41,198 nt of DNA from an uncultured Clostridia bacterium. Its GTDB lineage: Bacteria; Bacillota; Clostridia; Lachnospirales; CAMVHY01. Each line of letters begins with the position of its first letter. The stretch's first letter is position 1. The notes under the pieces were generated by a model. The model was not told where the DNA came from. It made no database searches and worked only from the letters and a program-made list of their open reading frames with translations. The translations under genes were made by a program, and so were the position numbers. The stretch is taken from NCBI GenBank assembly GCA_947427385.1, contig CANEHT010000011.1:1-41198 (forward strand), written 5' to 3'. Positions 18,565-26,357 of the stretch are shown one piece after another.

Positions 18565-18639
18565 ATGAAATTTAAAGTCATTAAATTACCGAAATTTTTT
18601 GGTGCGATTCTTAAAAAATTTTTAGGTATCAAAAATTAA
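18565..18639 (+). CDS. spoVM: Stage V sporulation protein M (SpoVM), 24 aa
   Basis: The 24-residue product starts MKFKVIKLPKFFGAIL and ends KKFLGIKN. It matches the 26-aa Bacillus subtilis SpoVM (MKFYTIKLPKFLGG...), including the conserved IKLPKF core, Pro9 and the following amphipathic helix. SpoVM binds the convex outer forespore membrane, marks it by curvature and anchors SpoIVA, the base layer of the spore coat; in Bacillus it is made in the mother cell. A strong TGAGGTGAG ribosome site precedes the ATG. The stop codon overlaps tail-to-tail with the stop of the P-type ATPase gene. The gene is short enough to be missed by standard callers. Confidence 0.88.
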   Translation: MKFKVIKLPKFFGAILKKFLGIKN

Positions 18640-21179
18640 TTATACCGTTCAATTAAAAATTTCTCAGTTTCTACTACAAATATTGGAACAAGTGATAAAA
18701 TAATTACGATAAGCCATTGCGTCGAAGTTAATTGACATACGTGAAAGATTTCACTCAATGGTTTTATCATAATTACTGATGCTTGTAGTACGAAACAAAT
18801 TATGAATGCCATGATTATATATAAATTACCAAAGATATTTGACTCAAAAATAGATTTTTCCGTACGCATATTAAATACGTGGACGAGTTGCGAGATACTT
18901 AATGTAGCAAAAGCCATAGTTCGTGCGGCCGTTAAATTGTAGTAGACATTTCCGAGTGCGAACGCAATTAAACTTATCATTCCAATCATTGCGCCTTCAA
19001 TTATTATTCGTTGCCATAATCCACCAGTGAATAAACTTTGAGTATTGCGCACAGGTTTTTCATACATAATATTTTCTTGTGGCGGCTCAAGTCCTAAAGC
19101 AATTGCAGGTAAAGAATCTGTAACGAGATTGACCCATAACAATTGAATTGCAAGTAGCGGCGACTTCCAACCAAAAAATATTGCCATAAAAATTGTAATG
19201 ATTTCACCGATATTGCTAGAAAGTAAGAAATGCACAGCTTTTTTGATATTGGAATAAATTCCGCGTCCCTCACTTACGGCTTTAACGATTGTAGAAAAAT
19301 TGTCGTCAGTTAAAATCATATCGGCAGCGCTTTTAGCAACATCAGTTCCAGTTTTCCCCATAGCGCAACCGATATCGGCAATTTTTAATGCAGGTGCATC
19401 ATTTACGCCGTCGCCAGTCATTGCGACAATAGAATTATTTTTTTGGAAAGCTTTAACGATTTTAACTTTGTGTTCGGGGGAAACGCGTGCGAAAACGCTG
19501 TAATCGAAAATATTTTTTGCGAGTTCATCATCAGTTAATTTAGCGAGTTCGGCGCCACTGATAGATTTATTGGGGAATTGTAAGATACCAATTTTTTTAG
19601 CGATAGCTTCAGCCGTTAAGATATGGTCGCCGGTAATCATGACAGGTTTTATGCCGGCGGTTTTACATTTTTGAACGGCGTCAGTAACTTCATCGCGTGG
19701 CGGGTCAATCATTCCAAATAATCCGGCAAAAGTTAAATTGTTTTCAATATGTATTGATGGAAATTGATTTTCGATTTTGAACGCGACGCCTAAAACTCTT
19801 AACGCTTTTGACGCCATATTTTTGTTGTCAGCGACAATTGTTTTTTCGTGAGCATCTTTACAATGTGAAAGTAAAACGTCGGGCGCGCCTTTAGTTATTA
19901 CGAGATATTTTCCATTAATTTTGTGGACGGTAGTCATAAGTTTACGTTTGGAGTCAAACGGTATTTCATTTATGCGTGGATATTTTTTATCCAAATCATT
20001 TTTATTTATACCGCTATCAAGTGCCGCATTGACTAATGCGGATTCAGTTGCATCGCCAATAGTTTCAGAATTTTTTAATATTGTATTATTGCACAGACAA
20101 GCGTATTCGAGAAGTTTAGATTTATCTGACAGATAATTTTTTATTTCAACAACGTGCATTTTATTTTGAGTAAGAGTACCAGTTTTATCGGAGCAAATTA
20201 CATTTGCGCAACCTAAAGTTTCAACGGCCGGTAATTTTTTCACAATCGCATTTTGTTTTGCCATACGACGAACACCGATTGCCAAAACAATTGTAACGAT
20301 AGCGGGTAAGCCTTCAGGAATAGCGGCAACGGCTAAGCTTACACTCGTCATAAACATTTCAAACGGTGGAATTTTTTTGAATAGGCCCATGATAAAAATG
20401 AGGGCGCAGATAGATAATGCACCGAGTCCTAAAATTTTACCGGTATGATCTAAACGTTTTTGGAGTGGCGTTTCACTATCATCATTTGTCATAATCATAT
20501 CGGCAATTTTTCCAACTTGTGTATTCATTCCGATAGAAGTAACGATAGCTTTACCACGACCAGAAGTTGCAAAACTACCGCAATAAATCATATTAATACG
20601 GTCAGCTAAGAGGGTATCGGGATTTAGGATTAAGTCGGCATTTTTTTCGATAGGGATAGACTCACCGGTTAGCATAGCTTCATCAATTTTTAGATTAATA
20701 GATGAGATAAGGCGAGCGTCGGCAGGAATATAGTTACCGGTTTCAATAAGGATGATATCACCGGGGACGATTTCATCGGCAGGGATATTTTGAATTAATG
20801 AGTTACGGATAACATTAGAGGTAGGGCGAGTTATTTTTTTAAGTGCGTCGATAGATTTTTCAGCTTTATTTTCCTGAATGAAGCCAATAATTGCATTAAT
20901 AGTTATAATGATGAAGATAATAATAGGGTCAATGAATTCACTTTGATTGATATAGCTTATTACGAATGAGATTATTGCGGCGATTAGTAAAATAATGACC
21001 ATGAAGTCATTAAATTGCATGAGGAATTTTTTAAGCTTACTTATTTTTTTTTGTTCACTTATTATATTTTTTCCGTACCTATTTTGATTTTCAACTACCT
21101 GCGTATTATTTAAGCCGTTGATAGAATCCGTCCCGAATTTATTTATTACTTGCGTATAACTTTCATCATAATAATTCAT
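18636..21179 (-). CDS. P2A-type (Ca2+-transporting) P-type ATPase
   Basis: The 847-aa ion pump has the full set of P-type signatures: TGES in the actuator domain (171-174), the phosphorylated Asp331 in DKTGTLTQ, and TGDGVNDAPAL in the hinge. Ion-site motifs PEGLP in span 4 (288-292) and NLVTDSLPA in span 6 match SERCA-like calcium pumps. It probably exports Ca2+ from the cytoplasm, though Mn2+ or Na+ cannot be excluded. About ten spans are visible. The ATG follows GGAGTG. There is no terminator before its tail-to-tail neighbour spoVM, so readthrough would be antisense to spoVM. Confidence 0.92.
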   Translation of the reverse strand: MNYYDESYTQVINKFGTDSINGLNNTQVVENQNRYGKNIISEQKKISKLKKFLMQFNDFMVIILLIAAIISFVISYINQSEFIDPIIIFIIITINAIIGFIQENKAEKSIDALKKITRPTSNVIRNSLIQNIPADEIVPGDIILIETGNYIPADARLISSINLKIDEAMLTGESIPIEKNADLILNPDTLLADRINMIYCGSFATSGRGKAIVTSIGMNTQVGKIADMIMTNDDSETPLQKRLDHTGKILGLGALSICALIFIMGLFKKIPPFEMFMTSVSLAVAAIPEGLPAIVTIVLAIGVRRMAKQNAIVKKLPAVETLGCANVICSDKTGTLTQNKMHVVEIKNYLSDKSKLLEYACLCNNTILKNSETIGDATESALVNAALDSGINKNDLDKKYPRINEIPFDSKRKLMTTVHKINGKYLVITKGAPDVLLSHCKDAHEKTIVADNKNMASKALRVLGVAFKIENQFPSIHIENNLTFAGLFGMIDPPRDEVTDAVQKCKTAGIKPVMITGDHILTAEAIAKKIGILQFPNKSISGAELAKLTDDELAKNIFDYSVFARVSPEHKVKIVKAFQKNNSIVAMTGDGVNDAPALKIADIGCAMGKTGTDVAKSAADMILTDDNFSTIVKAVSEGRGIYSNIKKAVHFLLSSNIGEIITIFMAIFFGWKSPLLAIQLLWVNLVTDSLPAIALGLEPPQENIMYEKPVRNTQSLFTGGLWQRIIIEGAMIGMISLIAFALGNVYYNLTAARTMAFATLSISQLVHVFNMRTEKSIFESNIFGNLYIIMAFIICFVLQASVIMIKPLSEIFHVCQLTSTQWLIVIILSLVPIFVVETEKFLIERYN

Positions 21180-21269
21180 TTGTTAAATCACTCCATAAAA
21201 TTTTCTTTATGGATATTTATATTTCCTTTTGGACAACTTTATTACCTCTTTCAAAAATTTTTTCCCATA

Positions 21270-21305
21270 AAAAAAACATCCGCCAAATATCGGATGTTTT
21301 TGTTT
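21270..21305 (-). terminator. Terminator after the 242-aa hairpin protein
   Basis: AAAACATCCG (21273-21282) pairs with CGGATGTTTT (21291-21300), with T residues on both strands. It lies 13 bp beyond the stop of the minus-strand gene ending at 21313. Confidence 0.8.
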
Positions 21306-21312
21306 CGAATGA

Positions 21313-22041
21313 TTAAATTACATTTTCACCCCAACTTTCTTCGAAGCCAGTATGCATTATTTCATCGTCATCATTACTTCCATTAAATAATGGATTAGGT
21401 TCAGTGCTAGTTTGCGTCCAAATTGGATTGTCGATGTCTTGGTCGATGCTTTGGTAGGTGCCTCGGTTAAGTGTTGAATTTTGTTCGTAAGAATTTTCTG
21501 TTTTAGATTCTAATATGTAATGTTTATAATAACTACCTATAGTTATTAATACTACAGCTAAACAACCGAAACCAATAATAAATGGCAAAGCGATTATTGC
21601 ATGAAGTCCACCAAAAAATAAAGCTAAAGCAAAACCGATTGCTGCAATAGCTGATGGAATACCAAAACCAAGTTCTGAATTTGCTGATTTTTCATGATTA
21701 ATTGAGGTTTTAGTAAACGTAATTTTTGCGTCGCAATTACCATTTTCATCAATATTTAATTCTATTGAATTATTATTATTATTAAAAGTTGAGGTATTAA
21801 ATTCATAAACAGATGTTTCAGGGAGATAGTAAAATCTTTTTTTTTTCTCATCATAATGAACAAATTCTATTTTCATTTTACAATTTTTTTCGTATTCGCA
21901 GATAGTTTGATTTTCATTATCAAGCTGATAAAATTTGCCGTTAAGCAAAAATGCATTTGCATTTTTAATTTTACAATTAATTTTAAATGATATTTTATCA
22001 TTTTCTGTGGCGTTGTCATTTTTAGTCAATTCTTCAGCCAT
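21313..22041 (-). CDS. Unrecognised protein with C-terminal hydrophobic hairpin (242 aa)
   Basis: I recognise no family. Residues 1-125 are polar and look beta-rich (short alternating strands, Asn-rich turns). A hydrophobic hairpin follows at about 128-178 (GIPSAIAAIGFALALFFGG, then a second span ending VVLITIGSYYKHY). The last 65 residues are an acidic, Ser/Thr/Asn-rich tail ending SWGENVI. There is no signal peptide. The ATG follows GGAGA. It lies 122 bp downstream of the OTU-like gene in the same direction and may share its transcript. The soluble region plus hairpin plus polar tail is the same plan as the OTU-like protein and the large protein at 7.2-10.7 kb. Confidence 0.65.
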   Translation of the reverse strand: MAEELTKNDNATENDKISFKINCKIKNANAFLLNGKFYQLDNENQTICEYEKNCKMKIEFVHYDEKKKRFYYLPETSVYEFNTSTFNNNNNSIELNIDENGNCDAKITFTKTSINHEKSANSELGFGIPSAIAAIGFALALFFGGLHAIIALPFIIGFGCLAVVLITIGSYYKHYILESKTENSYEQNSTLNRGTYQSIDQDIDNPIWTQTSTEPNPLFNGSNDDDEIMHTGFEESWGENVI

Positions 22042-22163
22042 AATTACCGTCTCCTTTAAAATTAATTTTTTATTAACATTACATTTTTATTATACCTTTT
22101 TATTGTAGCATATAAAATTTTATCTTATACAAATTAATATATTTTTATTTCAATTAAAATTTT

Positions 22164-23501
22164 TTATTCTGGAATTAAAGATTTTTGAGAATCTGTACTT
22201 GATTTCGGAGATTCTTTATTTTTACTGTGATTTCTTCGAAACCAATACCAACAACTATTTTCTCGTTTATCAGCTTCTATTTCTTCTTGAGTTATTGGAT
22301 GAAATTCATTAGTTTCAGTAAAATTAAACTGTTGTTCTTTTTTATTTTTGATTAATTTTGCAGCGACATAAGTGAATGTGGCAATTGCAAGAGTTGCAGC
22401 GATAGGAATAACAATTTTTGCGATGAATAAAGAAATTAAAGGTAAACCAAAAGTTAATGCACTAACTGTTGCTACACCTAATGCAAAAATAATTCCGGCA
22501 GTTATAGCTACGATTGTTTTCCAATTAAGTTTATCATTTTTTTGTATTATATCTTTTTTTGATACATCAAATTGTTTTTTCATAATAAAATCTCTCGAGA
22601 CAAAATTACTAATTTTTTGCGTATTAATTTCTTTTGCTCCGATTCGAGGTTGAAAAAAATTAAACAAGGAAAATAAATTAGCTAAAATTGTTGCTCCACA
22701 AAAATTAAAAAATGAAGCAAGCATTGAAGAATGTCCGGTAACAAATGGTGTACAATGGTTTCCAAAACAAAAAATTGAAATTGTATCTTTGTTGTTAAAT
22801 TTGCTTGGCTTTACAGTTGGGTCAGTTTCATCACGACATATTTGCAAAGAAGATGCATAATTTTCTATGGAATTACGATTACTCTCGTTTTCAATATTTA
22901 TTCTTTCATCGGAATATTTGCCATCTTTAACAGAACATAATATTGGATTATGTAAAGCGTTAAATCCGTTTTCCTTAAACACCAAAATATTTGTTCCTGT
23001 CATTTCACAAAAAGCTTGCATTGTATATTGATCAATAAAAGTATATCCGCCGTTAACTAAATTAATTAATTGAGAATTTGTACCGCCTATTTTAAAATAT
23101 TTACCTAATTTTTCAACAAGATAAATATATACATAAGCACGCATGTAAGAAATAATATCGCGATTTTTGGTTCTTGGCGTATTTTTAAAAATTTGAACGA
23201 TAATATCATTAAGTTGTTCGTTGTCAAATTCTTTTAGTTTGGTTAAAACATAATTAACCGTGTTGTCTATTTTTTCATAAGACATAAATGTTAATATAGA
23301 ATCAAACACGCAATTTCCACCGGGAAATCGTGGTGAACTACCATGATATTCTTCATACAAATTTTTTATAAAATTTTCTGATATTCCGCCAATTGGTAAA
23401 CTGATGCCTATAGTATTACCATCAAAACAACTTGATGGAGTATCATTGGTTTGATTCATTTCATCAGAAGTTATTTGTTCAAAATCATTTTCCACTTCCA
23501 C
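22164..23501 (-). CDS. OTU-like cysteine protease with membrane hairpin (445 aa)
   Basis: Residues 58-255 resemble an OTU-family cysteine protease: GGNCVFDSIL (62-70) matches the DGNCLFRAL nucleophile motif with Cys64. A GGYTFIDQYTMQAFCEMTGTNI region fits the WGG..EL..A....I segment, and ISIFCFGNHCTPFV has the catalytic-type His249 at the domain end. OTU enzymes remove ubiquitin; in bacteria they are mostly known from effectors of intracellular species. Residues 328-384 form a two-span hydrophobic hairpin, followed by a 60-aa polar tail. The start is GTG 23501 behind GAGGTGAG. OTU assignment rests on motif spacing by eye; the acidic residue of the triad is not identified. Confidence 0.6.
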   Translation of the reverse strand: MEVENDFEQITSDEMNQTNDTPSSCFDGNTIGISLPIGGISENFIKNLYEEYHGSSPRFPGGNCVFDSILTFMSYEKIDNTVNYVLTKLKEFDNEQLNDIIVQIFKNTPRTKNRDIISYMRAYVYIYLVEKLGKYFKIGGTNSQLINLVNGGYTFIDQYTMQAFCEMTGTNILVFKENGFNALHNPILCSVKDGKYSDERINIENESNRNSIENYASSLQICRDETDPTVKPSKFNNKDTISIFCFGNHCTPFVTGHSSMLASFFNFCGATILANLFSLFNFFQPRIGAKEINTQKISNFVSRDFIMKKQFDVSKKDIIQKNDKLNWKTIVAITAGIIFALGVATVSALTFGLPLISLFIAKIVIPIAATLAIATFTYVAAKLIKNKKEQQFNFTETNEFHPITQEEIEADKRENSCWYWFRRNHSKNKESPKSSTDSQKSLIPE

Positions 23502-23602
23502 GTTTTCTCACCTCGCACATAAAAATTCATAATTTTATTATAAAATAATTATGTAAAAAATTCAAGAATGATTTTTGTAGAAATTTAAGCAAATCTATGA
23601 AC

Positions 23603-23631
23603 TTGACAGCATAAATTAAATATTGTATATT
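23603..23631 (+). promoter_or_regulatory. Promoter of tRNA-Pro
   Basis: A perfect TTGACA (23603-23608) and TATATT (23626-23631) are 17 bp apart and end 12 bp before the tRNA. Confidence 0.85.
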
Positions 23632-23643
23632 AAGTGAGGGAAA

Positions 23644-23717
23644 CGGGGAATGGCTCAGCTTGGTAGAGCGCTTGGTTCGGGACCAAGAGGTCGCAGGTTC
23701 AAATCCTGTTTCTCCGA
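23644..23717 (+). tRNA. tRNA-Pro (anticodon CGG)
   Basis: A cloverleaf of 74 nt. The acceptor CGGGGAA pairs with TTCTCCG (one G-T), the D arm is GCTC/GAGC, the anticodon arm CTTGG/CCAAG encloses TTCGGGA with anticodon CGG, and the T arm is GCAGG-TTCAAAT-CCTGT. The discriminator is A and CCA is not encoded. The GGUUCGGGACC pattern around the anticodon is typical of tRNA-Pro. It reads CCG codons. Confidence 0.95.
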
Positions 23718-23723
23718 TTAGAT

Positions 23724-23759
23724 ATGAACGCTGCAAATAGTTTGCCGTTCATTTTTTTA
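23724..23759 (+). terminator. Terminator after tRNA-Pro
   Basis: A long two-part stem, ATGAACG/CGTTCAT enclosing GCAAA/TTTGC, followed by a T run. It closes a single-tRNA transcription unit. Confidence 0.85.
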
Positions 23760-23788
23760 TATAAATTTTTGAAATAGAAGGAGTGCAT

Positions 23789-24460
23789 ATGGTCAAGAAA
23801 ACTAGTCCGCAATATACAACTAATTTGCATAAAAATTTAGTAAAAGTACCGGCTATAATACGAGAGAAAGCGAGTGGTATAACGATTATCGGAAAAACTG
23901 TTTATTCAATTTTATTTTCAACTGATGTGGCAATTATAAAAAATTCAGATGCCGATGCAATTATTGCAGTTTATCCATTTACACCGCATCCTACAATTAC
24001 GCAAGCAATCATATCAATAGCGGATATGCCAGTATTTTGTGGAGTTGGCGGAGGAATTACGGAAGGATTGCGTTCAAAAAATGTTGCATTGCACGCAGAG
24101 TTTCAAGGCGCACTAGCAGTTGTATTAAATGCGCCGACATCATTACAAACGATTTCGCAGGTAAAAAGTGTTGTAGATATCCCGGTAATTATTACGATTG
24201 TGTCAGAAAATGTAGACATTGAACAAAAATTAAAAGCAGGTGCAGATATTTTAAATGTAAGTGGCGGTGAGAATACGCCAAAAATTGTTGCGCAGATACG
24301 AAAAAAATTTAAAGATATTCCGATAATAGCGACGGGCGGAAAAACTGACGAAAGTATATTGAAAACGATTAAGGCTGGGGCAAATGCAATTTCATACACG
24401 CCGCCGACTACAGCAAAATTATTAAAAAAGTATATGGATGAGTATCGAGAAAATTATTAA
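23789..24460 (+). CDS. TIM-barrel-type conserved protein (223 aa)
   Basis: Sequence order suggests a (beta/alpha)8 barrel: repeated hydrophobic strands followed by Gly-rich loops, with CGVGGGIT midway, ADILNVSGGEN and IIATGGKTDESI, then AGANAISYTPP near the end, as in phosphate-binding barrels. I recall close relatives in Clostridia annotated only as putative hydrolases; substrate and reaction are not known to me. GAAGGAG at 23777-23783 sets the start at ATG 23789 rather than the GTG at 23783, which lies inside the ribosome site. It stands alone between tRNA-Pro and a convergent spoIIP. Confidence 0.75.
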   Translation: MVKKTSPQYTTNLHKNLVKVPAIIREKASGITIIGKTVYSILFSTDVAIIKNSDADAIIAVYPFTPHPTITQAIISIADMPVFCGVGGGITEGLRSKNVALHAEFQGALAVVLNAPTSLQTISQVKSVVDIPVIITIVSENVDIEQKLKAGADILNVSGGENTPKIVAQIRKKFKDIPIIATGGKTDESILKTIKAGANAISYTPPTTAKLLKKYMDEYRENY

Positions 24461-24462
24461 AA

Positions 24463-24491
24463 AAAAATTCGCGTTTGCGAATTTTTTTTTA
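24463..24491. terminator. Bidirectional terminator between the barrel gene and spoIIP
   Basis: AATTCGC (24466-24472) pairs with GCGAATT (24477-24483), flanked by A and T runs, between convergent genes. Confidence 0.85.
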
Positions 24492-25553
24492 TTATTCCAA
24501 TAAAACTTTTGCTAACACATCAGCTAAAGGTTCGATAGCATTTAATGCTTCCTGTTTAGTATTTGTTTGAGCGCCAACTTCAACTAATAAAGATTTTGGC
24601 AACATATTTAAACTATAGCGGTAGGCATTGATATAAATTTTACGAGCGAGATTAGGATATAGCTCGTAACATTTTAGTTGCATTTTAAAACTTAAAGCTA
24701 AATTCGTATCTAAATATGGATTTGGTAAATTGTTTAGTGGAGTCAAAATATTATTACGGAATAATTTACAAAGTCCATCAACGAACATAATTTTAGCAGT
24801 AGGTTTACCATTTATATTTTCAATGAGATGGATATTTTCAGCGACGCCATCACGATGGATATCGATAGCGACTTCAATAGATGGATTAGCCTTAATAATT
24901 TTGATAACGTCAGTTTCCATACGTTCGTATGCGCCACGTTTATCAGGTTTTGAATTTACGATATCATATCTTTTAGTATGATGTAGCGTTTTAATTTTAT
25001 ATTTATCATTTAAGATTTGAGCTAATTTAGCGCCGAGCCCGACAACTCCATCATACATATTATTATTATCACTATCTTTATACATTTCAGTAGAATGAGT
25101 ATGGAAAATTAAAACTTTAACATTATCGGTAGAATTATTAATTGAAGTATCAGCGGCTAAGAATTTTTTTATGTCAAAATCATTTAATGTCAAATCAGTT
25201 TTTTTATCAACGGAATAAAATTTATTTTTCAAGAAAGTTAAATCATAAAGTTGTTCACTATCGAAAATTGGTTTAGTAACTTTTTTATATTCAATATCGT
25301 TAATCAAATCAGATGGTTCAATTTCATTAAAAACTTCACAGTTATTATTAAAATCATTTTTATTTTTATTAGGTAAATTATAATTTTTAGTAGTGAATAG
25401 AAATTTGAAATCAGTTTTATAAAAAGGAAGTGCCTCACGTAAAAATAATTCGTACGGCATATAATTTTTAGTGATAAAAATAGTAATTAACATAAAGAAA
25501 GAAATAATTGTGCTATAGGCACTAAGCCGAAAAAATTCCACGAGTTTCTGCAT
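24492..25553 (-). CDS. spoIIP: Stage II sporulation protein P (peptidoglycan amidase/endopeptidase)
   Basis: This 353-aa protein has an N-terminal membrane anchor (about 12-30), a linker of some 110 residues and a C-terminal amidase domain. Motifs of SpoIIP are visible: VLIFHTHSTEMY (147-158) with the zinc-type His151 and His153 and Glu156, and DIHRDG (231-236). SpoIIP works with SpoIID and SpoIIM at the septal membrane, cutting stem peptides from septal peptidoglycan to thin the septum and drive engulfment. The gene spoIID is not in this window. The ATG at 25553 has only a weak ribosome site. It is divergent from the membrane-protein gene at 25634. Confidence 0.9.
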   Translation of the reverse strand: MQKLVEFFRLSAYSTIISFFMLITIFITKNYMPYELFLREALPFYKTDFKFLFTTKNYNLPNKNKNDFNNNCEVFNEIEPSDLINDIEYKKVTKPIFDSEQLYDLTFLKNKFYSVDKKTDLTLNDFDIKKFLAADTSINNSTDNVKVLIFHTHSTEMYKDSDNNNMYDGVVGLGAKLAQILNDKYKIKTLHHTKRYDIVNSKPDKRGAYERMETDVIKIIKANPSIEVAIDIHRDGVAENIHLIENINGKPTAKIMFVDGLCKLFRNNILTPLNNLPNPYLDTNLALSFKMQLKCYELYPNLARKIYINAYRYSLNMLPKSLLVEVGAQTNTKQEALNAIEPLADVLAKVLLE

Positions 25554-25633
25554 TTTAAATCCCTGCTTTTGTGTTATACTTATTTATATTTTAGAATGCG
25601 ATAGGATATGAAAATATGGGGGAATTTTTAAAA

Positions 25634-26236
25634 ATGCGAAAAGATTATTTTACATTCATTTTAATTTTGGTAGCAGCATTTATGTTTTCGATAGCGGGTA
25701 AGGAACCTGACGACGCCGTACGTATCGAGGGATTTATTGCAGCTATTATTACTTTGATTTTAATTTTATTCCGAAATTTTTTAGCGAATGGATGTAAACT
25801 TGACAAATTTATTTTAATTACACTTTTAGCAGTATTGGTTGCATTAAGTAAAATTATTTTTTCACCAATTTTATTTTTGTACTTGGATTTATTTATAATT
25901 ATTTTGACAGGAATGATTTTTGGATTACAATCAGCGTTTTTGATGGGATTGATAGCGGGAATTGTTACAAGTTTTTTCATCAAAGAAAATTTTTTGCCGC
26001 AAATCATTGCATATTCTGTTGTTGGAATATTTTCGGGAATGTCGGGAAAATTTTTGAGAATGAATAAATTTTTGCGAATATGTTTTGGAATTATAAGCGT
26101 CATACTTTTTAGTTACGTAAAAAATTTTAGTTACGCTTGGAATATTTTTGATTTAATTGGCGGCGCGATAAATTCTTTGTTGTTATTGTTTACCGGTGAT
26201 TTTTTCATTAAAAAATTTGATGCAATTGAATTATGA
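25634..26236 (+). CDS. Integral membrane protein, about six spans (200 aa)
   Basis: The product is hydrophobic over nearly its whole length, with about six helices separated by very short loops. The compact size and central GMIFGLQSAFLMGLIAGIVTSFF segment are reminiscent of ECF-transporter S components, but I see no motif that proves this or names a substrate. The frame opens at ATG 25616; GGGGGA at 25618-25623 favours ATG 25634 (MRKDYFTFIL). No ECF ATPase or T component is nearby. Divergent from spoIIP. Confidence 0.6.
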   Translation: MRKDYFTFILILVAAFMFSIAGKEPDDAVRIEGFIAAIITLILILFRNFLANGCKLDKFILITLLAVLVALSKIIFSPILFLYLDLFIIILTGMIFGLQSAFLMGLIAGIVTSFFIKENFLPQIIAYSVVGIFSGMSGKFLRMNKFLRICFGIISVILFSYVKNFSYAWNIFDLIGGAINSLLLLFTGDFFIKKFDAIEL

Positions 26237-26256
26237 AAATTATTTTTTACAAATAA

Positions 26257-26297
26257 AAAAATCCGAATTTTATCAGTGAAAGTTCGGATTTTTTATG
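26257..26297. terminator. Hairpin terminator, copy A
   Basis: AAATCCGAA (26259-26267) pairs with TTCGGATTT (26283-26291), with A/T runs on both sides. It ends the membrane-protein gene and, on the minus strand, the 170-aa gene. A decayed near-copy lies at 26925-26965. Confidence 0.8.
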
Positions 26298-26357
26298 AAA
26301 ATTTTATTATTTTTCTGGTTCATATTTTGTTTGCAATTTGTTTCTTAATAAAATGTT

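Noticed and set aside
22042..22163. Riboswitch or structured leader between the two hairpin-protein genes
   Set aside because: The sequence is almost pure A/T with no stable stem pairs or known aptamer pattern.
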